Assembly: GCA_016294985.1 (NCBI GenBank)
Contig: JAECRW010000014.1
Span: forward strand, 1-17,490
Direction: 5' to 3'
Length of the DNA: 17,490 nt
Source of the DNA: Candidatus Sifarchaeum marinoarchaea
GTDB lineage: Archaea; Asgardarchaeota; Sifarchaeia; Borrarchaeales; Borrarchaeaceae
A model generated the notes under the pieces. The model searched no databases, was not told where the DNA came from, and saw nothing but the letters and a program-made list of their open reading frames with translations. Position numbers and translations under genes: made by a program. Shown piece by piece: positions 1 through 8,503 of the stretch. The stretch's first letter is position 1. The number at the start of each line of letters is the position of its first letter.

Positions 1-120
1 GAGGCTTCCTGCTTCTACGACAGACTCGATCCCCTTGACGGGTTACGGAGGTCTTATCTCCACAGGCTTAAAATCCCTACGCTCCGTAGGTACTCATAGA
101 ACCTATCAGCAGCAAACTAT
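1..120 (-). pseudogene. Truncated, frame-disrupted 3' end of a tnpB-like gene / omega-RNA-like segment
   Basis: Read on the minus strand, this segment carries fragments that resemble the extreme C-terminus of TnpB proteins, split over two frames. One frame gives KPVEIRPP, a stop, then ESVVEAGSL; the next frame gives ACGDKTSVT. ACGD-TS and a final EAGS are familiar tail elements of IS605/IS1341-type TnpB. No RuvC or zinc-finger motif (DRDxxAAxNI, CxxC) is found further upstream at 120-300, so only the tail remains. The segment also folds: CCTACG/CGTAGG at 76-81 and 85-90 is a perfect 6-bp hairpin. GC is about 50%, falling to about 25% by 181-240. The 3' side runs off the window. It may be a decayed insertion sequence or a solo right end that still encodes an omega-RNA scaffold. 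The family match is from memory of motifs, not a search. Confidence 0.5.
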
Positions 121-149
121 ATAAACCCAACGCAATTCATCACCACGCT

Positions 150-195
150 AAAGCATTGGTGCTTTTTCTTGCTTAGTTGTTTGTAATAAAACAAC
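150..195. terminator. Two adjacent small hairpins between the tnpB relic and the first gene
   Basis: AAAGCA (150-155) and TGCTTT (160-165) form a perfect 6-bp stem followed by T residues. GTTGTTT (176-182) and AAACAAC (189-195) form a perfect 7-bp stem with a 6-nt loop. They could end transcription coming from off-window on the plus strand, or be part of the mobile-element end. Bases 196-308 are AT-rich leader for the next gene and I see nothing else firm in them. Confidence 0.3.
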
Positions 196-297
196 CAAGA
201 AAACTTTTAATTCTGTTAACAAGTTCAATTTGCAGAAACAAATAAGAATTCTTGTTATTAACCGCCATCCCATTAGTCTTGAAAGTCTGTACCACAT

Positions 298-302
298 GAG
301 GG
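298..302 (+). promoter_or_regulatory. Ribosome binding site GAGGG for the GTG start at 309
   Basis: GAGGG lies 6 nt before GTG at 309. This supports the GTG as the real start, since the ATG at 296 is in another frame and no in-frame ATG is nearby. Confidence 0.6.
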
Positions 303-308
303 AAACTA

Positions 309-1493
309 GTGAATATTCTTCAAACTATCCATACATATTGGCCTCAAGTTGGTGGGGCACAGATCTATGTGCATAATTTGTCAAAAATCTTGATTGAAAA
401 AGGACATTCTGTAACAGTCTTTACACACAGACTCCCCGGAACTCCAAAAAAAGAAGTAATTGAAGGAGTTAAAGTAAGACGATTTAATGTCATACCCTGG
501 ACGCCATATGGTATTCCACATCATCGTGTGCAGCCTTACTATCCCCTTGCATTTCTTCGTCATACAAACGAGTTTGATCTGATCAATTTTCAGATGCAAT
601 ACATTTTCCAAACAGATTCCGCATTACCATTAAAAAAACTGAAACTACTACAAAAACCAGTTATTTTCTCCCCTATTGGCTTCTCTCATCTTCATAAGAC
701 AGGTTGGTGGGTAAACAGGCTTTATTACAGATTTTGGATTCCTTTGATGTTAAACGTATCAGATAAAATTATTGCATGGACGCAATATGAGCAAATTACA
801 ATATTGAAACTTTATGACATAGAGAAGGAAAAGGTCCCACATATTCCTCCAGGCATAGATTTTGGAAAATATGAACAATTGCCCTCACCTGAACTTTTCA
901 AAGATAGATTCAATATTAACAATGAAAATATGGTGCTTTTCGTTGGGAATTTTTTTGGAAATAAAGCACCTGATTACCTCATAAAAGCTATTCCCAGTGT
1001 ATTAAGTGAGAATCCCGATACAATCTTTGTGTTCGTTGGCTGGGAAGGGAAGAAAGGATATATGAAATTCTGTAGTGACATAGCAAAAAAACTGCAAGTA
1101 AATGAACATGTGCTATTCACTGGCCCTATAAAATTCACTGAAAGAGAGCTTCTTCTAAGCGCTTACAGAGGTGCTGATGTTCTTAGTATGCCCTCAAGAT
1201 GGGAAAATTTTGGGCTGGTTCTTCTCGAAGGGCTTGCTTGCGAAACCCCATTTGTTGCCGCCTATACAGGAGGCACCTTCGAGTTAGAGCAAAAGAAATG
1301 CGGGTATGGATATAAGTTTTCGAACATCTCAACACTTTCAAAAAAATTAAATCATCTCCTATCAGATAAGAAATTAGCTAAAACAATGGGCAATCACGGA
1401 AGGAACGTGGTGCGAACGGAGTATGATATTAGAACGGTGGCAGAAAGAACTGAAGTTCTATACAACCAAGTTCTGTCAGAATACTATAAATAA
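309..1493 (+). CDS. GT4-family glycosyltransferase (GT-B fold)
   Basis: Cytoplasmic, retaining glycosyltransferase expected to move a sugar from a nucleotide-sugar donor to a growing lipid-linked glycan. The 394-residue length is normal for the family. The N-terminal Rossmann half shows the acceptor-side signature HTYWPQVGGAQIYVHNLS (residues 8-25, GG at 15-16) and GHSVTVFT. The interdomain segment IPPGIDFGKY is at 179-188. The C-terminal half holds VLFVGNF (209-215) and the EX7E donor-site motif E299-NFGLVLL-E307. No signal peptide or membrane segment is evident. Start is GTG with a GAGGG site 6 nt upstream. It converges on the PMT-like gene ending at 1597 and is separate from the rest of the locus. 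The sugar transferred cannot be read from the sequence. Confidence 0.9.
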   Translation: MNILQTIHTYWPQVGGAQIYVHNLSKILIEKGHSVTVFTHRLPGTPKKEVIEGVKVRRFNVIPWTPYGIPHHRVQPYYPLAFLRHTNEFDLINFQMQYIFQTDSALPLKKLKLLQKPVIFSPIGFSHLHKTGWWVNRLYYRFWIPLMLNVSDKIIAWTQYEQITILKLYDIEKEKVPHIPPGIDFGKYEQLPSPELFKDRFNINNENMVLFVGNFFGNKAPDYLIKAIPSVLSENPDTIFVFVGWEGKKGYMKFCSDIAKKLQVNEHVLFTGPIKFTERELLLSAYRGADVLSMPSRWENFGLVLLEGLACETPFVAAYTGGTFELEQKKCGYGYKFSNISTLSKKLNHLLSDKKLAKTMGNHGRNVVRTEYDIRTVAERTEVLYNQVLSEYYK

Positions 1494-1517
1494 TCACTTT
1501 AAGCTTCATTATTTAAT

Positions 1518-1580
1518 TTTTCAACGTGAATTGTGAGTTTTTTTCTCTGAAACACTTATAAACTATCAGTTTGTTGAAAA
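1518..1580. terminator. Convergent intergenic region with T-tract and inverted repeat
   Basis: The 103-bp gap between two convergent stop codons (1493 and 1597) contains TTTTCAAC (1518-1525) and its exact complement GTTGAAAA (1573-1580), with a run of seven T at 1538-1544 between them. A T-tract is the usual archaeal-type termination signal for plus-strand transcripts. The inverted repeat has a 47-bp spacer, so it is a weak structural candidate. No gene is seen here. Confidence 0.4.
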
Positions 1581-1596
1581 TGACATCGTTAAGAAC

Positions 1597-3270
1597 TCAA
1601 ATCATTGTTTTTTCAAAGCTTCCTCCAAAATACTTATGTAAACTACTTTCAATACTACTGTATTCCTCATCAAACAGTTCTTCATACTCTTCTGTATTAA
1701 GTATTGACACATCATCACCGAACGATGAAGAACCAAAAATATAGATTGTTGGTTGACCTTCAACTGTAACAATTGCCAATAAATTATACTTATCTCTTGC
1801 AAAATCCCATATTTCAGTATATTGGTTTATTAAATGGGATGGAAATAGAATAAAAAGATTCTTCGGCAGTTCTCTTTTAAGTTCTTCAAAATCCTCAGGA
1901 TCCTCCATATCTCCTTTAATCAAACGATCACAATAGTATGCAACCTTAAATGTATCATCTCCAAAAATAACATCATTTTCATGAGAATTGTGCCTAACAA
2001 ACCAGCCAGCGGCTTTGTATCCCATTTTTCGTCCATAAGTAGCGCCATAAGGACTGTCCGTTTCGGTTTTGTAACTTGAATTAAAAAATAAAGGGGCACT
2101 AGTTGGATTGATTTCATATTGAAGAAAAGTTAGGTAATTATTCCATAACGATAATGAGATAAAACACACAGCTAGACTAACAGCAATAATATTCATTTGT
2201 TTAATTCTGTCCGCCCTTCTGATTCTACTGATAACTGCGAGATATGATTTTTTAATTCCAAAAGCTGCCAAAATTACCAAGGGCGCGAGAAGAATAAAGG
2301 TATAAGTAGGTTTTGACTTTATCAAAAAAGTCAAAGGAATAAAATATGCCAGAAACCACGTAAGAGAGAAATATGATTTCCAGTTCCTGAGCCACAATGC
2401 GATTGATACGCCATATAATAAAAAGATGTAGAAAAAGCTTGGACTATATCTCAGCCAATTTTTAAACATAAAAAAATTGAAATAAAGTGACGGTAAAGCG
2501 CGTTGTGATGTCGAAGCAGCACCTGTACCAGGAGGAACTAAATTTGGTAAATAATACGGTGCAAGTACCCATGGAATAAAAAATGGCAATGTCGCGAAAG
2601 CAAGAATTGTCAATGGAACTAATAACTCTGTGATCCCTAAAGACTTGTCATATAATTTTTGAAATAATAAATAAATCAGAGGGAAGGCAAAGAAAATAGC
2701 GAAGTGATGTGATAAAAGAGTCATGCTGAAGAAGAAAGCAGCGAATCCGGAATCTTTTAGAGCGTTACTTTGGTAGAATTTTATAGAATAATATGCCGTA
2801 AAGAGGCTAAAAAGTAGAAATAACCCTTCGAACTGCACATGCCGAGAAAATGCTATAAAATAGCCAGTTATTGCTGATAAAAGAGCAGCAATATGACCCT
2901 CCATTGTTCCAAACAATTCCTTGGCGATTTTATAGAAAATTAATACTGATATTACTCCAGAAAAAAGATAAGGCATTCTTGCTACAAATTCTGTTACTCC
3001 AAAAAACACTAGAACCGGTATATGTGCAGTAATTTCCATAGGTGGATGATGATGTTTTAAAATAATACTAAGCGTCCAAAAATTAACTACATCATCTAGA
3101 AATGGTGTTCTTCGGTAATAACTCCCGGCTCTCACTATTCCTAACGCTTTAGCTACTACAATAGCTTCATCGCCCGTGAAATCACTGTAATCAATATTAT
3201 AAAACCTTAAAAAGAAAGCAAGGCTCAAAATTCCGATGAGAATTATCTTATCTTTGTTAATTGTCCGCAT
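1597..3270 (-). CDS. PMT/ArnT-like (GT39-type, GT-C fold) membrane glycosyltransferase
   Basis: Polytopic membrane protein of 557 residues, expected to use a polyprenyl-phosphate sugar on the outer face of the membrane. Residues 8-23 are the first membrane segment, followed by the acidic loop motif GDEA (33-36), the usual catalytic or acceptor-binding Asp-Glu of PMT/ArnT enzymes. HHHPP (73-77) matches the second conserved loop. EFVARMP...FSG at about 94-105 is the usual RxP-G segment of PMT_2 proteins. About ten hydrophobic segments follow to about residue 385. A soluble C-terminal domain (from about 420, GWFVRHNSHENDV) ends in an acidic tail. ATG start lies 11 nt after the stop of the flippase gene, so the two are probably co-transcribed, with this gene last. 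Substrate unknown. Confidence 0.85.
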   Translation of the reverse strand: MRTINKDKIILIGILSLAFFLRFYNIDYSDFTGDEAIVVAKALGIVRAGSYYRRTPFLDDVVNFWTLSIILKHHHPPMEITAHIPVLVFFGVTEFVARMPYLFSGVISVLIFYKIAKELFGTMEGHIAALLSAITGYFIAFSRHVQFEGLFLLFSLFTAYYSIKFYQSNALKDSGFAAFFFSMTLLSHHFAIFFAFPLIYLLFQKLYDKSLGITELLVPLTILAFATLPFFIPWVLAPYYLPNLVPPGTGAASTSQRALPSLYFNFFMFKNWLRYSPSFFYIFLLYGVSIALWLRNWKSYFSLTWFLAYFIPLTFLIKSKPTYTFILLAPLVILAAFGIKKSYLAVISRIRRADRIKQMNIIAVSLAVCFISLSLWNNYLTFLQYEINPTSAPLFFNSSYKTETDSPYGATYGRKMGYKAAGWFVRHNSHENDVIFGDDTFKVAYYCDRLIKGDMEDPEDFEELKRELPKNLFILFPSHLINQYTEIWDFARDKYNLLAIVTVEGQPTIYIFGSSSFGDDVSILNTEEYEELFDEEYSSIESSLHKYFGGSFEKTMI

Positions 3271-3281
3271 TGTTGATTCAA

Positions 3282-4841
3282 CTAGCCATAGAATTTAAGG
3301 ATCAAATTCTTAAACGGGAAATCAGATTGGCGAATAACATTAAGATCTTCGGAATCAAAGGCTTTTACAAGCTTTAAGCCAAGCAGATAAACTCCTGTGC
3401 CGATTAATACGAAAACAAAGAATGTAAGAAGTTCTTTTATAAAGAATAAATTACCTACCAAGAGAATCAAAACCATTAATGCTCCTGAAAGTATGTATTT
3501 TGCTAAGTTTTTAAAGGGAATGAAATTACCTCCAACATACTTGCGGATGATGTAAAAGAAAACTCCATTGTTTGCTATCTGGAACACTAAGACCGCAAAT
3601 ACAACTCCAAGCAAACCAAATTGAGTGATCATTACCACTTCAAATGCAATCAATAGTATTGCAGAGATCACATTTATTTTTAAAATGAGGTCATTTTTTT
3701 CAAGAACGTTGAGTGCGGTGTGCATAGGCGCGCCCAGCAATCCCACACTGAATGCAATCAGTAATATCTGAAAAGGGAATACCGAAGGGAGCATTGCTTC
3801 TGTATATAAAAAGATAATGAATTTCTCCGCTAAAACAATGGCTCCAAGAGCAACTGGTAATGCGTAAAGATATAGAAATTTTGTATGCATCGTACAAGCC
3901 TTTTTTAATCCTGCGAAACTTTGTACTTGAATTTCAGCATATGCAGCAACCCCCATCTCGCCGATGAGTTGGTTTGTCTTCTCTAGCATATTTTGCGAAG
4001 ATGCATATGCCAAATTGTAAAAACCTACCTCTTCCAGTGATCTAAACAGACCGATTAGGTAGTTTTCGGAGCGTTTCCAAATAATAAAATTGACGAGAGG
4101 CAAGGCAATCATTATTGCCGCATACCTAATTAGACGTTTTCTAATATTTTCACTTCTTACATGCTTTATAGGTGATTCTGAAGGAAATCTGAACTTTAAA
4201 ATGGTACGAATAAACTTTATTATAGTAAAGAAGGTTTCGACTAAAATTGTTATCACAATAATTTCAGTGATTCCATAACCAAGAAGAAGGACGAGGATAA
4301 CAAATGAGGAAGTCGAGAGGTTTTTCAAAGCGACAACTATGTTTAGAAACTTTTGGTCAAAGATACTTACTAAAATAACGCCAGTTAGAGCTGATAAAGA
4401 ATTAGGAACAATCCAAAGACCAATCAATCTTAAAAATGGTATCAATTCAGGATCGTTTGGAAATAGTCCTATAGAACCTAACGTAGCCGTCAAACTTTCA
4501 ATCCAAAAATAGACTATTATACTGAAGAGAGAGGTTACAGTTACTTGTATTAAGCCCCCATATTTTATAATGGATTTGGCTAAATTGGTGTCACCCAGCG
4601 CTAAGAACTCGGGAATAAACTTGTTTAGCGTGTCTTCGATTCCAAGTTTCCAGATTGGTGCAACAAGGAAAAACAAAGTAAAAACAAAAGCGTAAGTACC
4701 ATAATTTCTCACACCCAAGCTTCGGACGATGACAACAGAAACAAGTATTGTAACGATCATCGTCAGTACTTTTCCGATTAAATTCCAGTAGATTCCTCTC
4801 ATTACTTTCTTTGTAGTGCTTTGTGTTTTTGATTCGTCCAT
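3282..4841 (-). CDS. Wzx-type polysaccharide / lipid-linked oligosaccharide flippase
   Basis: Membrane protein of the MATE/MVF superfamily, expected to move the lipid-linked glycan from the cytoplasmic to the outer face. The N-terminus has the family pattern RGIYWNLIGKVL then RSLGVRNYGTYA (residues 54-65 counting from an upstream in-frame ATG at 4883) and KLGIEDTLNKFIPEF. About 12-14 hydrophobic segments cover the protein, matching a family length of roughly 450-530. The longest frame begins at 4883, but an ATG at 4841 is preceded by GGAAGG at a 7-nt spacing and gives a cleaner N-terminus (MDESKTQS), so I chose 4841, giving 519 residues. It lies upstream of the 1597-3270 gene with an 11-nt gap. 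It is the only transporter in the locus, which argues that the glycan is assembled inside on a lipid carrier. Confidence 0.88.
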   Translation of the reverse strand: MDESKTQSTTKKVMRGIYWNLIGKVLTMIVTILVSVVIVRSLGVRNYGTYAFVFTLFFLVAPIWKLGIEDTLNKFIPEFLALGDTNLAKSIIKYGGLIQVTVTSLFSIIVYFWIESLTATLGSIGLFPNDPELIPFLRLIGLWIVPNSLSALTGVILVSIFDQKFLNIVVALKNLSTSSFVILVLLLGYGITEIIVITILVETFFTIIKFIRTILKFRFPSESPIKHVRSENIRKRLIRYAAIMIALPLVNFIIWKRSENYLIGLFRSLEEVGFYNLAYASSQNMLEKTNQLIGEMGVAAYAEIQVQSFAGLKKACTMHTKFLYLYALPVALGAIVLAEKFIIFLYTEAMLPSVFPFQILLIAFSVGLLGAPMHTALNVLEKNDLILKINVISAILLIAFEVVMITQFGLLGVVFAVLVFQIANNGVFFYIIRKYVGGNFIPFKNLAKYILSGALMVLILLVGNLFFIKELLTFFVFVLIGTGVYLLGLKLVKAFDSEDLNVIRQSDFPFKNLILKFYG

Positions 4842-4848
4842 TACATGA

Positions 4849-4854
4849 CCTTCC
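4849..4854 (-). promoter_or_regulatory. Ribosome binding site GGAAGG deciding the flippase start
   Basis: On the minus strand GGAAGG is followed after 7 nt by ATG at 4841. The upstream ATG at 4883 has no comparable site. Confidence 0.6.
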
Positions 4855-4918
4855 AAACAATTTCCAAATTGTCTATTTGGCATGATTAGTGCAGATTGAG
4901 GTTGTTAAAACGTGTGTA

Positions 4919-4927
4919 CTTTTTAAG
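4919..4927 (-). promoter_or_regulatory. Candidate TATA element upstream of the flippase gene
   Basis: The 107-bp gap between the two minus-strand genes contains CTTAAAAAG on the minus strand, 78 nt or more before the chosen start at 4841. It could give the flippase and PMT-like pair their own promoter. The match is weak and read-through from the upstream genes is also possible. Confidence 0.28.
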
Positions 4928-4990
4928 TTATTTCATTATCGTGCACATCATAAAGCATGAATATTTAGTTCTCTAAGAGAATATGGGAAG

Positions 4991-6910
4991 TTAACTGATT
5001 AAAACGTGCACTATAAGAATATTTCCATTCTTATAAACTGTCTCTAAGAATGAAACGGTCAGTTCACGTAATAAAGGGTGGTTATTTTTAAGATAAGGCT
5101 GTATATCTTGACTTATATCATAGTATTGATTTTCCTCTACCTGATTCTCTCCGTATGTGTTCAAGTCAATGAAGAAGTACGTAACTGAATATTTTTGGAT
5201 GTATTCAATGAGTTGTGCTTCCTGTTGAGTAAAATGTGCAACATAGGTGTCCACAGCAGTTTCTTTCCAAATAAAATATGCATTTTGGTAAATCCACGAG
5301 AAACCTCCCAGTTCATGACTTGAAATGGTTGGTCTTTCAGCATACATTCTGACAGAATCTGCATATCTAGGCAAGGCTGAAACAATGCTATCGGAATCTG
5401 TGTAAGTTCTTAACCAAAGGCATGTATCATGAAGTTCTGAAGACATATAGAAATTAGGAGGATACAAAGTAGCCTCAAGTATTCCAAAAATCGATATAAA
5501 CGCGATAAGTGCAGCTGTAACATAGTTTTTGGATAGTTTTAATTCAAATTTCTGCACTTTGTGAAGTATTTTTACGAATCCGATGCCTGAATAAATAGGA
5601 GTTATGGCAATGATGAATGGAAGATATCTTGGAGGTCTTAAGGTTACAAGAACACCAAAAATTTGTGTTGCAAAGAGAAGCAATACTATAAGAAAAAGCA
5701 GCGATACAATGAGAGGAAAAGGCTCCCAGAACCATTCTCTTCTAGTTTTTAAGGCGTAAATAAAACCGATGATAAATAAAATAAAGCCTATAAAACCAAT
5801 CATATGGATAACAGTGAAGTGATATAACCAGACGAATTCTTCCAGGCCCACTAGAAATGGGTTCTTTAGGCCGATTAGACCTCCAGTTACTAGGTAAACT
5901 AAATAGGTGACTGGTTGAACCAACGATCCTTCGGCTCTACCTCCAGTTAAGCCAACACCTGTTGTCACTAAGAACGTTGGAGTTACCAAAGGACCCGCAT
6001 CTCGACCAAGAGCTTGAATCAGATAAAGTGCACTTGATAGGACCATTACAACCCCTATTACAAGAAGATCTACTATAGGTCGAAAAGAACGCGTCCTAAT
6101 TGCTGTCAGAATATTGAAACCAAATATTCCCACAGCGGTTGCAAGTGCAGAAAAGGGATGGAATATGATACTTATTCCTACCGAAATCCCAACGAGAACA
6201 AGCCATTTTAAGTTCTTTGAAGGGAGGGTCATGAAATAGAGGACTAACAAGAACAAAAATGCCCCTATTGAGGAATAACTACCGATTGCAAAAATATTCA
6301 TTGATGCGGGAACGGTTATGGACAGAAACGCCGTTACAAGACCAATCTTCTCGTCTTTAGTAACGTTGATTGATATTTTGTAGTAAAGTTGTGGTGTGAG
6401 ATAGCCAAGAAATAAAATAATTATTTTAAAAATAAAGATGAAATTCAATCCCGAAATCAAAGAAAGGCTTATGGCTAAAAAAGGAAGACCAGGTGGATGG
6501 ATTTCTTTTAGATATACAATACTAAGATCTCCGTCAAACGCAAAAGGATCGAGATATGCATGAATAACCGATATAATGTACCTTGAATCATCATAAGGAA
6601 GCCATTGATCATTAAAAAAAACTGGTGATGAGAAAACCATTAGACAGTATACAAGAGAGACAAGTATTATGGCATGAGAACCGATTCTAGGTTTTTGAAC
6701 AACTATGAGAAGAAAGATAAGAGAAAGAATCAAGGCCGTGGTAATCAATATAAGCTGCGTCGTCTCTACAAACCTTTCAGAGTAGTAAGTCATTACAAAC
6801 AGTGCAAGTACAATAAGTGGGATAAATATTAGCGAAGATATAAATGGTAAGGACTTCTCATTGTCTTGAAAAACAAATTTCCAACTTTTAATTCTTTCAA
6901 TTGAATCCAA
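4991..6910 (-). CDS. Polytopic GT-C-like membrane glycosyltransferase, large
   Basis: A 639-residue membrane protein that looks like a distant PMT/ArnT relative. Two membrane segments (about 22-40 and 51-71) and a third (about 78-95) precede the loop motif PYDDSRY (105-111), a likely acidic catalytic pair, and HPPG (138-141), the second GT-C loop motif. About ten further hydrophobic segments follow. A soluble C-terminal domain of about 145 residues starts near 494 (CLWLRTYTDSDSIVSALP) and contains MYAERPT (522-528). The 13562-15604 protein has a near match, VYAERYT, so the two seem related. The start is TTG at 6910, chosen because GGAGG precedes it by 10 nt. It lies 17 nt after the stop of the upstream GT39-like gene, so co-transcription is expected. 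Donor and acceptor are unknown. Confidence 0.72.
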   Translation of the reverse strand: MDSIERIKSWKFVFQDNEKSLPFISSLIFIPLIVLALFVMTYYSERFVETTQLILITTALILSLIFLLIVVQKPRIGSHAIILVSLVYCLMVFSSPVFFNDQWLPYDDSRYIISVIHAYLDPFAFDGDLSIVYLKEIHPPGLPFLAISLSLISGLNFIFIFKIIILFLGYLTPQLYYKISINVTKDEKIGLVTAFLSITVPASMNIFAIGSYSSIGAFLFLLVLYFMTLPSKNLKWLVLVGISVGISIIFHPFSALATAVGIFGFNILTAIRTRSFRPIVDLLVIGVVMVLSSALYLIQALGRDAGPLVTPTFLVTTGVGLTGGRAEGSLVQPVTYLVYLVTGGLIGLKNPFLVGLEEFVWLYHFTVIHMIGFIGFILFIIGFIYALKTRREWFWEPFPLIVSLLFLIVLLLFATQIFGVLVTLRPPRYLPFIIAITPIYSGIGFVKILHKVQKFELKLSKNYVTAALIAFISIFGILEATLYPPNFYMSSELHDTCLWLRTYTDSDSIVSALPRYADSVRMYAERPTISSHELGGFSWIYQNAYFIWKETAVDTYVAHFTQQEAQLIEYIQKYSVTYFFIDLNTYGENQVEENQYYDISQDIQPYLKNNHPLLRELTVSFLETVYKNGNILIVHVLIS

Positions 6911-6920
6911 AGAGAGTTAT

Positions 6921-6925
6921 CCTCC
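6921..6925 (-). promoter_or_regulatory. Ribosome binding site GGAGG for the TTG start at 6910
   Basis: A full GGAGG sits within the 17-nt gap between the stop codon of the upstream gene (6928) and TTG at 6910. The ATG at 6927 is in another frame that closes after about 30 codons, so the TTG is preferred. Confidence 0.6.
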
Positions 6926-6927
6926 AT

Positions 6928-8421
6928 TTAGGAAATATAATACAGATAGAAAGCAAAATTAGGATGTGTTTTGCTTTCAAATATGTTTAGGAGATATCCA
7001 TCAGTCGTAGAACGGGTAACAATGTAATAACTCGCATTTTGAGAAATTTCTTCCGGCTTAACAACATCGTAGCTAGATTCTAAGTTGAATCTTATTAGAA
7101 ATAAATCTGATGAGAGAGGTGATGTAAGAGTTGCACCTTCAGGAATATTTTCCTCAATATACAAAGTCACATCACTGATAGTATCATAATAATCATAAAA
7201 GGGAAAGAATCCATTGAACCGAAATGCTCCAACAGATGCACGTCCTGCAAAAAGAATCGAAAGAGATAGAATAATTATCAGAATAAAATTGCCAGTTACT
7301 ATGTTAGTTTTGATTTTTGAAATTGAAGTTTTCAAACGAGAATACACATCAAAAAAACTATTGCTTGCTAATAATACAATTGCAGGAATTGCAAGCAAGA
7401 AATATCCAGAAATGTTCCAATATGGATGTAAAAGATCACTAACGATTGCTCCATAAGTATATACGAATGCTGGTATAATGATCCATATCAACAAAAGAAG
7501 GTCTTCATTGTTTTTTCCTTTGAATCTGTATGATCTAATGATTGCCATGAGGAATCCCATCACAAAAAACATGAAAAGAGGAAAGGTTAACTCTGCAAAA
7601 AGGAACGTTAATACAAAGAAGGGGTTAGGATTAGGTACCTTATCTCTAAGAGTAATTGTTAGAGCATAATGCTGAAATGGATAAAGTCCAACAAAAAAGA
7701 GCCATGGTGCAAAGATAACTCCAGCAATGATAAATGCTAGCCATAGCTGTTTCTTTAATAGTATTTCTCTATTTGCCAAAAATAGAAAGGGTATGATAAT
7801 TAGAGGAACCATTATAGCATAATATTTAGTAAGAAGACTCATTCCAAGAGAAATGCCCATGAAAACATATGCTGAAAAATTTTCTCTTTTAAAGGCAATA
7901 CAAAAGAAGTATACACTCAGAAGGATTAATGTTGAACCGAGCATATCAACAAGCATTATCGTACTGAAAAACACGTGCCATGGCAAAATTGCGATAAAAA
8001 AGGCACTAAGAAGACCTACTTTCTTGTCATATAACTCTACGGCGAGAAAGTAAACAAGTAATACTGCAAAAGATCCTGCTATCAATGAAACAATGCATCC
8101 ATTAATATAATCCATCCCCAGAACCAAAAATGAAAATGATACAAACAGAAAAAAGAGCGGTGGATGATCGCCGAATCTGTAGTCAATTGATGTCCAATAA
8201 CCATTTCTATCGAAAAAACTGTTAAAACCTTCAACAACAATTCGGCGGGATATAAGCGCATATATCAAAGCATCTTTATCGTACCACCCGATTTCGGAAA
8301 TCCGCAAAACCACAGCAAGAATAAAGATGCCATATAGAATTAACTTCTCAGGGCTTGTAAATCTGGAGATAATTCTTTTGTAGGACATAATCTCACTTAC
8401 TTTTGAAGAACCATTTCCCAC
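6928..8421 (-). CDS. PMT/ArnT-like (GT39-type, GT-C fold) membrane glycosyltransferase
   Basis: Polytopic enzyme of 497 residues, expected to act on the outer membrane face with a polyprenyl-phosphate sugar donor. The first membrane segment (about 27-42) leads to the acidic loop WYDKDALIYA (46-55), where the usual Asp-Glu is split as D48-K-D50. GDHPPLFF (84-91) is the second loop motif. YDKKVGLLSAFFIAILPWH (131-149) and the following V-D match the canonical PMT_2 segment. About ten hydrophobic segments are present, then a short soluble C-terminus (LYIEENIPEGATLTSP). GTG at 8421 has GGTGG 10 nt upstream; ATG at 8388 is an alternative start. It is the first gene of the minus-strand set, transcribed away from 8504. 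Substrate unknown. Confidence 0.85.
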   Translation of the reverse strand: MGNGSSKVSEIMSYKRIISRFTSPEKLILYGIFILAVVLRISEIGWYDKDALIYALISRRIVVEGFNSFFDRNGYWTSIDYRFGDHPPLFFLFVSFSFLVLGMDYINGCIVSLIAGSFAVLLVYFLAVELYDKKVGLLSAFFIAILPWHVFFSTIMLVDMLGSTLILLSVYFFCIAFKRENFSAYVFMGISLGMSLLTKYYAIMVPLIIIPFLFLANREILLKKQLWLAFIIAGVIFAPWLFFVGLYPFQHYALTITLRDKVPNPNPFFVLTFLFAELTFPLFMFFVMGFLMAIIRSYRFKGKNNEDLLLLIWIIIPAFVYTYGAIVSDLLHPYWNISGYFLLAIPAIVLLASNSFFDVYSRLKTSISKIKTNIVTGNFILIIILSLSILFAGRASVGAFRFNGFFPFYDYYDTISDVTLYIEENIPEGATLTSPLSSDLFLIRFNLESSYDVVKPEEISQNASYYIVTRSTTDGYLLNIFESKTHPNFAFYLYYIS

Positions 8422-8456
8422 TCTCTCTTTTCCACCAAAGCATCGACGAACAATAG

Positions 8457-8470
8457 AAATATAAATTTAA
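8457..8470. promoter_or_regulatory. Two-way TATA-like element in the divergent promoter region
   Basis: AAATATAAATTTAA reads as a TATA-like box on the plus strand and as TTTATATTT on the minus strand. It lies in the 82-bp gap between divergent starts at 8421 and 8504. About 25 nt in either direction would put transcription starts near 8437 and near 8488, giving short leaders to both genes. It is the only strong candidate in the gap and would drive both arms of the locus. Confidence 0.6.
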
Positions 8471-8503
8471 TGATGGTTGAAGTCACATTACCTTGCAGAA
8501 TAA

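Noticed and set aside
244..253. Perfect palindrome AAGAATTCTT upstream of the first gene, as an operator
   Set aside because: A 10-bp AT-rich palindrome is expected by chance in sequence of this composition and no second copy was seen.
4969..4981. Palindrome TTCTCT-A-AGAGAA after the 4991-6910 gene
   Set aside because: The loop would be one base, so it cannot form a useful hairpin, and it has no T-tract; it may be a chance repeat.
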